Positions 16,462 through 24,445 of a stretch of DNA of 64,000 bases are shown here, one piece after another. Position 1 is the first letter of the stretch. Each line of letters starts with the position of its first letter. Where the stretch lies: assembly GCF_036032445.1 (NCBI RefSeq), contig NZ_CP107932.1, forward strand, positions 1,614,501-1,678,500, written 5' to 3'. The stretch comes from Nocardia sp. NBC_00416. GTDB lineage: Bacteria; Actinomycetota; Actinomycetes; Mycobacteriales; Mycobacteriaceae. The notes under the pieces were generated by a model. That model worked only from the letters and a program-made list of their open reading frames with translations, searched no databases and was not told where the DNA came from. Made by a program: the position numbers and the translations under genes.

Positions 16462-16917
16462 ATGTCAGACGAAGTCACCGCTACCGAAATCCGCAAGAAG
16501 CTGACCGAAGTCCTCGGTTATTCCAGTATCGACCTCGCCACCTCGAAGGACGGCGTCAACTGGGCCACCAGCGCCTACTTCGCCAATCTCGACGAGGACC
16601 TCTTCCGCCTCACTCTGATCCTGGAGGACACCGGCCGGACCCTCGACCAGCTCAGGGCCAACCCCAATGTGGGGGTGAAGGTGGTGCCCGGCGGTATCGC
16701 CGATCCCTTCGCCCAGGGACTGGGCACGGTGACACTGCGCGAGGAAGCCGACCGCGACGAGACCTTCCAGGCCCTGTTGCGCAAGGAGCCGCAGGTCGAG
16801 CCGTTCTTCGCCACCCCGGTGACCGCGATCGTCATCGATATCGACTGGTGGCGGGTCACCCATCTGGGTGGCGGCTGGCTTCCGGGCAAGGTACTCGACC
16901 GCGCTACGGACGCCTGA
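16462..16917 (+). CDS. Pyridoxamine 5'-phosphate oxidase-like flavin/F420-binding protein
   Basis: 151 residues with the split-barrel character of the PPOX family: IDLATSKDGVNWATSAYFAN, the loop around QLRANPNVGVKVVPGG, GTVTLREEADRDETFQALLR and VTAIVIDIDWWRVTHLGGGW. Members bind FMN, F420 or related cofactors and reduce or oxidise small molecules. Which cofactor applies here is not clear from sequence. A ribosome-binding GTGGAGG precedes ATG 16462. It is followed by two methyltransferase genes on the same strand. Confidence 0.78.
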   Translation: MSDEVTATEIRKKLTEVLGYSSIDLATSKDGVNWATSAYFANLDEDLFRLTLILEDTGRTLDQLRANPNVGVKVVPGGIADPFAQGLGTVTLREEADRDETFQALLRKEPQVEPFFATPVTAIVIDIDWWRVTHLGGGWLPGKVLDRATDA

Positions 16918-16984
16918 CAGGAACGGACCCGGATCGACGGCATACCATCGCCCTGTTCGATTCGCAACGTAGAGAGAGGCATTC

Positions 16985-17869
16985 ATGGCCGAACCGGCTC
17001 CTCGGACAGGGGTTCGAGCACCGGTCGGAGTGGACACCACCCGGCCGAGCATCGCCCGTGTCTACGACTACAGTCTCGGCGGTAAGGACAACTACGACGT
17101 CGACCGGGCCGCCTTCGAACAGATCCAGCAGATCGCCCCGGCTCAAGGCGATGTCTCCCGGATGAATCGACGCTGGCTACACCGAGTGGTGCGCTATCTG
17201 GCCGGGCCGGCCGGTATCGATCAATTCCTCGATATCGGCGCCGGGTTGCCGACCGTGGGCAATACACATCAGATCGCACAGCAGGAGAATCCGGACGCGA
17301 AGGTCGTCTACGTCGACAACGATCCAGTGTGCAACGCGCACGGCCGCGTGCTGCTCGAACAGAACGAGAACACGCACTTCATCTCCGGCGATCTACTCGA
17401 AGAGAACACCCTGCTGGAGAACAAGAACGTCCTCCAGTACCTGGATCCGGATCGGCCGGTCGGGATGATCCTGTGCGGGCTGCTGCACCATCTCGACGAC
17501 GATCTCGACCCGCCCGGCGTGATGAGCAACTACATCTCCCGGCTGCCCGCCGGTTCCTATGTCGCGATCACCAATTTCTACGATCCGGCCGACGAGAATC
17601 CGGAACTGCACGACCTGTCGAAACGCCTGGAACGCGCGTTCACCGAAATGGGGCTGGGTTCGGGCTGGTACCGCACCCGCGAACAGCACCTCGAGTACTT
17701 CGCCGGACTGGAACTGATATCCCCCGGACTGGTCGAGCTCGAGGACTGGTGGCCCGCCGGACCGGCGACGCGACCCCGGCTGCCCGAGGAACGGCTCGTG
17801 GCCGGCGGACTCGGATTCAAACCCCGCGTCGAAAATGTGCGACTGCACAGCGTCATCGGAAACGCGTAA
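16985..17869 (+). CDS. DUF574-type SAM-dependent methyltransferase, copy 1
   Basis: 294 residues. Rossmann-fold methyltransferase of the actinobacterial DUF574 (Methyltransf_19) family, with the family opening TTRPSIARVYDYSLGGKDNY, motif I FLDIGAGLPTVGNTHQIAQ, the acidic end of strand 2 (VVYVDNDPVCNAHGRVLL), motif IV PVGMILCGLLHHLDDD, and the tail GSGWYRTREQHLEYFAGLEL. The substrate is unknown for the whole family. The start ATG 16985 has AGAGAGAGG upstream. It is a tandem paralogue of the gene at 18162, with a 56-base identical stretch in the coding region. Confidence 0.93.
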   Translation: MAEPAPRTGVRAPVGVDTTRPSIARVYDYSLGGKDNYDVDRAAFEQIQQIAPAQGDVSRMNRRWLHRVVRYLAGPAGIDQFLDIGAGLPTVGNTHQIAQQENPDAKVVYVDNDPVCNAHGRVLLEQNENTHFISGDLLEENTLLENKNVLQYLDPDRPVGMILCGLLHHLDDDLDPPGVMSNYISRLPAGSYVAITNFYDPADENPELHDLSKRLERAFTEMGLGSGWYRTREQHLEYFAGLELISPGLVELEDWWPAGPATRPRLPEERLVAGGLGFKPRVENVRLHSVIGNA

Positions 17870-18161
17870 CGTCGCGCGGCGTTGTCCGGTAATGGACGGG
17901 CGCCGGGTCCCGCCCGGCGTCCGCCACCCCCGGACGACAGCGAATGCCGCTGGCGCGCACTCTGTTTCACAATTACGCCGATCCGGCTCGGATACCGCGC
18001 CGACTGCGCGCATCCGGGCTAGGCTCGGATCCACTCCGAGGACGCGAACCCCTTGTAGCGCAGCTCGATCGGCGGCAATTGCCCACCCAGGCGCCGCGCT
18101 CTACGCTGGGTGACCTGACTCACATTTCATACTTGTTTCTTTCGTGCAGAGAGAGGTCGAC
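17870..18161 (+). other. Spacer between the twin methyltransferase genes
   Basis: 292 bases with no supported gene. The last bases (TTCGTGCAGAGAGAGGTCGAC) resemble the leader of copy 1, so the duplication included the ribosome-binding region. The spacing suggests a separate promoter for copy 2, but none was identified. Confidence 0.4.
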
Positions 18162-19031
18162 ATGGCCGAACCGGCTCACCGGACCGGCGTTCGCAAACCA
18201 GTAGGGGTGGATACCACCCGGGCCAGTATCGCCCGTGTCTACGACTACAGTCTCGGCGGTAAGGACAACTACGACGTCGACCGCGCCGCCTACGCCTCGA
18301 TCCTGGAGGTCGCGCCCCGCCAGGGCGACGTCTCCATCATGAACCGGCGGTGGCTACACCGAGTCACCCGGCATCTCGCCGGCGCCGCCGGAATCGACCA
18401 GTTCCTCGATATCGGTGCGGGATTGCCGACGGTGGCCAACACGCACGAGGTCGCGCAACAGCAGAATCCCGACGCGCAGGTCATCTACGTCGACAACGAT
18501 CCCGTGTGCAACGCCCACGGACGCGTGCTGCTCGAACAGAACGAGAACACGCACTTCGTACCGGCGGACCTGCTCGAAACGGATACGCTGCTGCGAAATT
18601 CCGATATCACCCGCTACCTAGATATGGACCGGCCCATCGGGCTCATCCTATGCGGGCTGCTGCACCACGTCGACGACGAACTCGATCCGGTCGCCATGAT
18701 GCACAAATACGTCGAACTGCTGCCACCGGGTTCCTATCTGGCGATCAGCCACTTCTACGATCCCGGGCCAGCGGATCCGGAACTGCACGCGCTCGCGAAG
18801 GAACTCGAACGGCGATTCACCGAAAAAGGCCTGGGTTCGGGCTGGTATCGCACCACCGAGCAGATCCTCGAATACTTCTGCGGGCTCGAACTCATCGAAC
18901 CGGGCCTCGTCCAACTCGACGACTGGTGGCCGGCGGGCCCGCCGCTACGCGAACAGTATCCCGAGGAACGAGTCATGGTCGGCGGTGTCGCCTACAAACC
19001 GGCGGACAACAGCACCGACCAGCCGAGCTGA
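18162..19031 (+). CDS. DUF574-type SAM-dependent methyltransferase, copy 2
   Basis: 289 residues, closely similar to copy 1 over its whole length: TTRASIARVYDYSLGGKDNY, FLDIGAGLPTVANTHEVAQ, VIYVDNDPVCNAHGRVLLEQ, PIGLILCGLLHHVDDELDP, GSGWYRTTEQILEYFCGLEL. ATG 18162 is chosen because it matches MAEP at the start of copy 1 and follows AGAGAGAGG; an ATG-like codon 18 bases upstream is in frame. The C-terminus differs and is shorter. It is convergent with the lsr2-like gene. Conservation of all SAM motifs indicates that both copies are probably active. Confidence 0.93.
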   Translation: MAEPAHRTGVRKPVGVDTTRASIARVYDYSLGGKDNYDVDRAAYASILEVAPRQGDVSIMNRRWLHRVTRHLAGAAGIDQFLDIGAGLPTVANTHEVAQQQNPDAQVIYVDNDPVCNAHGRVLLEQNENTHFVPADLLETDTLLRNSDITRYLDMDRPIGLILCGLLHHVDDELDPVAMMHKYVELLPPGSYLAISHFYDPGPADPELHALAKELERRFTEKGLGSGWYRTTEQILEYFCGLELIEPGLVQLDDWWPAGPPLREQYPEERVMVGGVAYKPADNSTDQPS

Positions 19032-19057
19032 CCCGAGCGCCCGGACCGGGCCCGCCG

Positions 19058-19384
19058 CTATCCGTTGACGCGACGGAACGCGGCGAGGATCCCGGCCGGG
19101 ATCCGGCCGCGCGCCGACACCTCGTGTCCGTTGCGCACCGCCCATTCCCGGATCAGTTTCGCGGAGGCCGACCGGGTCGGCCGATCTCGCTTCGTGCGCG
19201 TCGCTCGTCCTGCCTTGCGCCCGAAGGGGGTCCACTTACCGAGGACTGCGCGCAACTCCCCCGCGTTGGCCTCGGTCAGGTCGATCTCGTACGTCACGCC
19301 CTCGAAAGCGAACACCACCGTTTCGGCTGCGGGTGATTCGCCGTCGAGGTCATCTATCAAAGTGATGACGACCTTGCGCACCAT
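19058..19384 (-). CDS. Lsr2-family nucleoid-associated protein
   Basis: 108 residues. The N-terminal oligomerisation part is MVRKVVITLIDDLDGE followed by ETVVFAFEGVTYEIDLTEAN. After a basic linker (GRKAGRATRTKRDRP) comes the DNA-binding tail IREWAVRNGHEVSARGRIPA, which contains the RGR AT-hook-like motif of Lsr2. Lsr2 is the H-NS-like xenogeneic silencer of actinobacteria, coating AT-rich DNA. The start ATG 19384 is preceded by GGGAGGAG. The internal sequence is more divergent than the canonical housekeeping Lsr2 as I know it, so this may be an additional paralogue; symbol left blank. Confidence 0.92.
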   Translation of the reverse strand: MVRKVVITLIDDLDGESPAAETVVFAFEGVTYEIDLTEANAGELRAVLGKWTPFGRKAGRATRTKRDRPTRSASAKLIREWAVRNGHEVSARGRIPAGILAAFRRVNG

Positions 19385-19591
19385 GGGCCTGCTCCTCCCG
19401 ATCCCCAATTACCTTGCCAAATATGACATCAGCCAACCCCGCGGCTGTGCGAATCCGCGCCTGCCCGCAGCGCCGGCACAGCGACCTCGTCCGGGGGATG
19501 CGAGCATACCGCTCTCGTTGTGGGCGATGTCGCCGGGGCGTGGTCGGGTCGCGCGGGCTACCGTGGCCAGGCCGGACGAGAGGAGCCACGG

Positions 19592-20515
19592 ATGGGCGCG
19601 CACGAGGCGGATCAGCCCGAAATCATCGAATATCGGTTGCCGCATCTGTCGATCACCGCACTGGCCTGGGGTGATCCCGCCGGCCGACTGGCACTGTGCC
19701 TGCACGGGTTCCCCGACAGCGCGTGGACCTGGCGCCATCTCGGTCCCGCGCTCGCCGCGCGCGGGTTCCGGGTCGTCGCTCCCTTCACACGGGGGTATGC
19801 GCCCACTGCTGTACCAGATGACGGCGACTACCACCTGGGCGCGCTCGCCTACGACGTGCTCGCACTGCACCGCGCGCTCGGCGCACCGCGCGACGCGGTA
19901 CTGATCGGGCACGATTGGGGCGCGTTGACCACGAATACGGTTGCCGCACATCCTGATTGCCCATTTCACCGGGTGGCGTCGCTGGCAGTTCCGCCGATCC
20001 CGGCGATGCGACCCCGCCGTGGCGCCGGAGTCGGGGCTTATCTACGACAGTTGCGGTTCAGCTGGTACATCCTGTTCAACCAGCTGCCGGGGATCAGCGA
20101 ACGCGCCCTGGACCGATTGATCCCGCGGTTGTGGCACGACTGGTCCCCCGGCTACGACGCCGATTCCGATATCGCGCACGCCCTGGCCGCGTTGCCCACC
20201 CACGCACATCGGCGCGCAGCCCTGTCCTATTACCGCGCGTTCGCACGAGTCGCAGGGAAACCGCCCGCCCCGTATACGGAACTCCATCGTCATTGGGACG
20301 GCGCGCCGCGGGTGCCGATGCTGTATCTGCACGGTGGCGCCGACACCACAATGCACCCCGCGTTCACCGCGGGAGTGCGGGACGTGCTGACACCGTCGGG
20401 GGGAACCTGCGAGACACTCGCCGGAGCCGGGCACTTCCTGCACCTCGAACAGCCCCACGACGTGGCACGGCTGATCGGAGATTTCTTCACCGGCGACGCG
20501 GAACAAGAATCCTGA
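19592..20515 (+). CDS. Alpha/beta hydrolase, epoxide hydrolase-like
   Basis: 307 residues. It has the oxyanion motif LCLHGFPDSAWTWRHLGPAL, the nucleophile elbow VLIGHDWGALTTN (Asp nucleophile, as in epoxide hydrolases and dehalogenases, rather than Ser), a cap domain from about 135 to 225, and a C-terminal LAGAGHFLHLEQP holding the catalytic His. The acid probably lies in LYLHGGADTTMHP. ATG 19592 follows GAGAGGAG; the frame extends upstream to 19520 without a better site. It hydrolyses an epoxide or halide of unknown structure. Not clearly linked in an operon. Confidence 0.88.
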   Translation: MGAHEADQPEIIEYRLPHLSITALAWGDPAGRLALCLHGFPDSAWTWRHLGPALAARGFRVVAPFTRGYAPTAVPDDGDYHLGALAYDVLALHRALGAPRDAVLIGHDWGALTTNTVAAHPDCPFHRVASLAVPPIPAMRPRRGAGVGAYLRQLRFSWYILFNQLPGISERALDRLIPRLWHDWSPGYDADSDIAHALAALPTHAHRRAALSYYRAFARVAGKPPAPYTELHRHWDGAPRVPMLYLHGGADTTMHPAFTAGVRDVLTPSGGTCETLAGAGHFLHLEQPHDVARLIGDFFTGDAEQES

Positions 20516-20624
20516 CGCCACTCCCCCACGGTCCGTCTGTGGTTTCTTCGTCCTCCACGGTCCGCGGCGCAACAACCCGAGCCGATACGCCTTCGATTCC
20601 GCTATGTTTCCGATCACATACGCG

Positions 20625-20646
20625 ATAGTCCCGCTTTCGCGACTAT
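20625..20646. promoter_or_regulatory. Candidate MarR operator
   Basis: ATAGTCCCG, four-base spacer CTTT, CGCGACTAT. The arms are complementary at 8 of 9 positions. It lies 25 bases upstream of the GTG start of the marR-type gene, where an autoregulatory MarR site would be expected. The 22-base length suits a MarR dimer. Confidence 0.5.
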
Positions 20647-20670
20647 TACGCGCAGCCATATGATCGCGCG

Positions 20671-21153
20671 GTGGCAAGTGAGAAGGAGACGAGCACCCTG
20701 ATCGAGCACTTCGTGCTCGCCGTCTGCGATCCGGGACGCTGGCAGGGTGTAGACCGGCTGGCCGAACTGGACCTGACACTGTCACAGGCCCGGGTGCTGT
20801 TCAGCGTCGTCCGGCACACCGAGCCCCAACCGATCCACACCATCGCGGGCGAACTCGGCCTATCGATGACCGCAGCCGGACGCAATGTCGACCGGCTCGT
20901 GCGCCTGGATCTGCTCACCCGGGAGGAAAGCCCCACCGACCGGCGGGTCAAACTCGTCGGCCCCACCGAACACGGGCATCACCTCGCCTGGGATCAGATC
21001 GCCGTACATCGGGCGACGATCGACAAGGTCGTCGCCAACCTGCCCGAGGCGTTGCGGAAGGACCTCGAAAGGGTTCTCGCCGCAGTGCTCGAGTCCGGGG
21101 CCGTTCACGACGTCGTGGCGTGGCCCCCCGCATCCTCAGGAGACAATTCGTGA
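20671..21153 (+). CDS. MarR-family transcriptional regulator
   Basis: 160 residues. A winged helix-turn-helix is visible: LTLSQARVLFSVVRHTEPQP, IHTIAGELGLSMTAAGRNVD (recognition helix), RLVRLDLLTREESPTDRRVK with the wing Asp-Arg-Arg. Flanking helices would form the dimer. It starts at GTG 20671 and overlaps the following exporter gene by four bases (GTGA), so regulator and pump are translationally coupled. By analogy with EmrR-type pairs it would repress the operon until a drug-like ligand binds; the dyad at 20625 is the likely site. Confidence 0.92.
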   Translation: MASEKETSTLIEHFVLAVCDPGRWQGVDRLAELDLTLSQARVLFSVVRHTEPQPIHTIAGELGLSMTAAGRNVDRLVRLDLLTREESPTDRRVKLVGPTEHGHHLAWDQIAVHRATIDKVVANLPEALRKDLERVLAAVLESGAVHDVVAWPPASSGDNS

Positions 21154-22724
21154 ACGCAAGCCCAGCCCCCGCGACCGACGCGGGGGCTTCGGACAGAATC
21201 GACGCATCGGTCCTCAAATTGGCCGGTGTCGTCGTTCTCGGCGCCATCATGTCCATTCTGGACATCACGGTGGTCAACGTCGCCATGCCGACGTTCCAGA
21301 CCGAGTTCGATGTCGCCAATTACTCCACTGTGGCCTGGACTGTCACCGCCTACACCCTGGCTCTGGCCACGGTCATCCCGTTGACCGGGTGGGCGGCCGA
21401 CCGATTCGGCACCAAACGGCTCTATATGACGGCTCTGGTGCTGTTCACCCTCGGTTCGGTGCTGTGCGCGCTGTCGTGGAACATCGGCGCGCTCATCGGA
21501 TTCCGGGTGATCCAAGGCCTCGGTGGCGGCATGCTCATGCCACTGGGTATGACCATCATGACCAAAGCGGCCGGACCGGAGCGGATGGGTCGGCTGATGG
21601 CGATCCTCGGTGTGCCGATGCTGCTGGGGCCGATCCTCGGCCCGATCCTGGGTGGCTGGCTCATCGAAGACGCTTCCTGGCACTGGATCTTCCTGATCAA
21701 CCTGCCGCTCGGCGCCATCGCGCTGGTCTACTCCTGGTTCGTCCTGCCGAAGGACGAGGCGCACGCCAGTGAACCGTTCGATTTCGTGGGCATGCTGATG
21801 CTGTCGCCGGGCCTGGCGCTCTTCCTGTTCGGTATCTCCTCCATTCCGGAAGAGGGCACCGTCGGCACCCCGAAGGTGTGGGCGACCATGCTGGCCGGCG
21901 GCGCCTTGGTGGTCGCGTTCGTCTTCTACTCGTTCAAGCCCAAGAATCCGCTGCTGGACCTGCGCCTGTTCAAGAACCGCGATCTGACCGTCGCCACGGT
22001 CACCATGTTCCTGTTCTCCGCCTCGTTCTTCGGCGGACTGCTGCTGATCCCCACCTATTTCCAGCAGGTGCGGGGAGAGAGTGCGCTGATGGCCGGGCTG
22101 CTGGTGGCGCCGCAGGGCATCGGCTCACTGCTCACCATGCCGATCGCGGGCATGCTCGTGGACAAGGTGCCGGTCGGCCGAGTGGTGCCGGTCGGGTTGG
22201 CGATTCTGGCCGCGACCATGTTCGGGCTCACCCAGATCGAGGCCGACAGCTCCTACCTGTACGTGCTCGGCGTGCTGTTCGTCATGGGTCTCGGCATGGG
22301 CCTCACGATGATGCCGCTGATGACCGCCGCGCTCCGCACCCTGAAGGAAGCTCAGGTCGCCCGCGGGTCCACACTGCTGAACATCATTCAGCAGATCGCC
22401 AGTTCGGTGGGCGTCGCGGTGATCTCGGTGGTCCTGACCAACCGGATGAAGAATTCCGAGGCGGTATCGGCCGGACAGGCGATGATGGAAGCCCAGCGGA
22501 CCGGCGAGCAGCCCGACCCGTCGGTGCTGCAGTATGTCGCGGGGCTGGGTGACAAGTTCCAATCCGTGATGCTGGGCGAGCTGTCGGATGCCTACGCCGG
22601 CACCTTCTGGGTGGCATTCGTGCTGTGCGTCCTCACCCTCGCGTTCTCGGTAATGCTCCCGCGCAAAGCGAGTGCCGTGGAGAAAACCGAATCCGAAACG
22701 CCCACACCGGTGCTCATGCACTGA
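21150..22724 (+). CDS. DHA2-family MFS drug efflux transporter (EmrB/QacA type)
   Basis: 524 residues, 14 predicted membrane segments. The first segment holds the DHA2 signature (GAIMSILDITVVNVAMPTFQ with the membrane Asp), the loop 2-3 motif GWAADRFGTKRLYM, and the antiporter motif C region LLGPILGPILGGWLIEDASW. It exports hydrophobic compounds by proton antiport. GTG 21150 is preceded by AGGAGA and overlaps the MarR stop; the longer frame from 21120 is unnecessary. The cytoplasmic C-terminus is short and acidic. A hairpin at 22744 follows. Confidence 0.94.
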   Translation: MNASPAPATDAGASDRIDASVLKLAGVVVLGAIMSILDITVVNVAMPTFQTEFDVANYSTVAWTVTAYTLALATVIPLTGWAADRFGTKRLYMTALVLFTLGSVLCALSWNIGALIGFRVIQGLGGGMLMPLGMTIMTKAAGPERMGRLMAILGVPMLLGPILGPILGGWLIEDASWHWIFLINLPLGAIALVYSWFVLPKDEAHASEPFDFVGMLMLSPGLALFLFGISSIPEEGTVGTPKVWATMLAGGALVVAFVFYSFKPKNPLLDLRLFKNRDLTVATVTMFLFSASFFGGLLLIPTYFQQVRGESALMAGLLVAPQGIGSLLTMPIAGMLVDKVPVGRVVPVGLAILAATMFGLTQIEADSSYLYVLGVLFVMGLGMGLTMMPLMTAALRTLKEAQVARGSTLLNIIQQIASSVGVAVISVVLTNRMKNSEAVSAGQAMMEAQRTGEQPDPSVLQYVAGLGDKFQSVMLGELSDAYAGTFWVAFVLCVLTLAFSVMLPRKASAVEKTESETPTPVLMH

Positions 22725-22743
22725 CCGGCGATTCCGGACCCCG

Positions 22744-22778
22744 CCGCCCGCCCGAGCCGACCCGGTTCAGGCGGGCGG
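22744..22778. terminator. Candidate bidirectional terminator
   Basis: CCGCCCGCC (22744-22752) and GGCGGGCGG (22770-22778) pair perfectly with a 17-base loop. The hairpin lies between the convergent exporter and lipase genes and overlaps the last codons of the latter. Confidence 0.5.
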
Positions 22779-23963
22779 TTGCGTTTTCCGGAACCAGTCG
22801 AGGATCTGCGGTAGCGCGGTGCGGACGGTGTCACCGTGGTCGATATCACCGAGATCGACCAGTTCTGCGGTACCGCCGAGTTCTGCTTTCATACACCGCT
22901 GCGAGTTCTCGAAGGGGACGCTGCGATCACCGCGAGCCGCGTAGAGCCGGACCGGGACATCCGATGCCCAGTCGCAAACGGTGTCGCTGTCGTCCATGGC
23001 ACGCAGCGCGGCGCCGGTGGGGTTCGCCGCCAGGGCCAGGAACTCCGGGGTGAGCAACTTCTGCGGACTGTTCGGCAGACCCGAGGTCACCGCCAGTAGA
23101 TCGTGGTAACCGTCGAACAACCCCTCGATCCGTTGCGCGTAAGGCGGCTGGAACGCCTCGGCCGGATCGTCGTAGACGTGATAGATCCGGTTCATCGCGG
23201 TGATCCAATACCCCAGGTAGAGCACCGCGCGCCGGCCCTCGACGCGGCCGTCCAGCGCGGCCGGGGCCTGCACCTCCCGGACGGCGTAGGCGCCGCTCAC
23301 CGCGGCGGACGCGGCCAGCCCGAAACCCGGCACCGTCCCGCCGCGCAGTTCCCGAGCGAGTGCGAGCGCGGCCTGGGCGCCCTGGGAGAACCCGGTGACC
23401 AGAACCCCGGGATCCAGTTCACGGTGCTGATCGGCGAGCAGGGCCCGGGCCGCGAGCAGCAGATCCGCCGAGGCGGACGCCTCCGTGGGGGCGTGCGCAT
23501 ACGGGTGCGCGCCCGGACCTTCACCGAGACCGAGATAGTCCGGCGCGACCGCGGCGTAACCCGCGGCGGCGAACTGTACCGTGCGGGCGCGTTCGGTCTC
23601 TCCATCGGCCGAGGGCGCCTCGTCCCGGCGCACCGTTGTGCCGTGCGCGTAGGAGACCAGCCGCAACCGCTCGGTCGCGGTATCGGGTACGAGGACCAGA
23701 CCGCTCGCGGTGGTCGGCGTCCCGTCGGCCGCGACGGTTTCGTACACGACCCGGTGCGCGCGGACCCCGTTCGCCGCCGCCACGGGATACTTCCACTCCG
23801 CGAGATAGTCGCTCGTCTCCGGGCCCGTCATCTCGAAGACCGGCGCCACCGAGACGATCGCCCCGCGCGACGACGGGCGGGCGACATCTTCCGCACCCCC
23901 GCACGCGCCGGCGGCGAGGCAGAGCACGCTCATCATCGATAGCAGCGCCCGCCGCACGTTCAC
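22767..23963 (-). CDS. Secreted lipase/esterase-like alpha/beta hydrolase
   Basis: 398 residues from GTG 23963 (GGGAGGCGAGA upstream). The start MNVRRALLSMMSVLCLAAGACGG is a signal peptide, possibly lipid-anchored at the Cys of AGAC though the lipobox is imperfect. Catalytic features: HG oxyanion segment (LVSYAHGTTVRRDEAPSAD), nucleophile elbow GVLVTGFSQGAQAALALARE (Ser), and a late GDIDHGDTVRTALPQ holding the His. This is the layout of the actinobacterial secretory lipase family (LIP-type), which hydrolyses acylglycerols outside the cell. The codons upstream to 24137 are in frame but look noncoding. It diverges from the small gene at 24124. Confidence 0.88.
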   Translation of the reverse strand: MNVRRALLSMMSVLCLAAGACGGAEDVARPSSRGAIVSVAPVFEMTGPETSDYLAEWKYPVAAANGVRAHRVVYETVAADGTPTTASGLVLVPDTATERLRLVSYAHGTTVRRDEAPSADGETERARTVQFAAAGYAAVAPDYLGLGEGPGAHPYAHAPTEASASADLLLAARALLADQHRELDPGVLVTGFSQGAQAALALARELRGGTVPGFGLAASAAVSGAYAVREVQAPAALDGRVEGRRAVLYLGYWITAMNRIYHVYDDPAEAFQPPYAQRIEGLFDGYHDLLAVTSGLPNSPQKLLTPEFLALAANPTGAALRAMDDSDTVCDWASDVPVRLYAARGDRSVPFENSQRCMKAELGGTAELVDLGDIDHGDTVRTALPQILDWFRKTQPPA

Positions 23964-24123
23964 TCTCGCCTCCCGGCTGTGGACTCGATTCGATCGGGGC
24001 TCACCGTACCGAACGGGCCGCGCCCAGGGTCCGGCGCGGCGCGACTGCCGATACCGTGACCGGCCAAGGCTTTCCGGCGTCATGTCCGCGCCGCGAAACA
24101 ACTGCCGGGCCGCGGGCGATGAC

Positions 24124-24360
24124 ATGGTCGTGAACACCGAAGCACTACCGCCGGCCGAGCGGCGAGATACGGTGCGACGTCTCGTCGCGCTGTGTCATAT
24201 CGTCAACGACCTCGTCGAGCTCGCCGAGACGGAATCGACGACCGGCGGACCGGCCTCGGAGCTGCTGTGTGCGCACGCACAACAGATCCAGACCGCGGTA
24301 CGCGACATCGTGGTGGACCTCGTGGCCAACGGTAGGGCGGCCCGTTCGGACGCCGCCTGA
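24124..24360 (+). CDS. Hypothetical small helical protein, 78 residues
   Basis: Not recognised. Reads MVVNTEALPPAERRDTVRRL then a long amphipathic helix (VALCHIVNDLVELAETESTT) and a second one (ASELLCAHAQQIQTAVRDIV). No signal peptide. The ribosome-binding site is poor; the in-frame start at 24082 is an alternative. GC-rich third positions and lack of rare codons argue that it is real. It is divergent from the lipase gene and lies upstream of a membrane protein gene. Confidence 0.5.
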   Translation: MVVNTEALPPAERRDTVRRLVALCHIVNDLVELAETESTTGGPASELLCAHAQQIQTAVRDIVVDLVANGRAARSDAA

Positions 24361-24445
24361 GCAATGATCCGCCGGGCCGCGGGCACCGGTCCACGCAGGC
24401 TCGGTGCGCTATTCCCACTCGTGGACGCAGAATTAAACTGGGGCG

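Noticed and set aside
22767..23942. Plus-strand frame of 279 residues opposite the secreted lipase
   Set aside because: Antisense composition only; the minus strand has the signal peptide and GFSQG nucleophile elbow.
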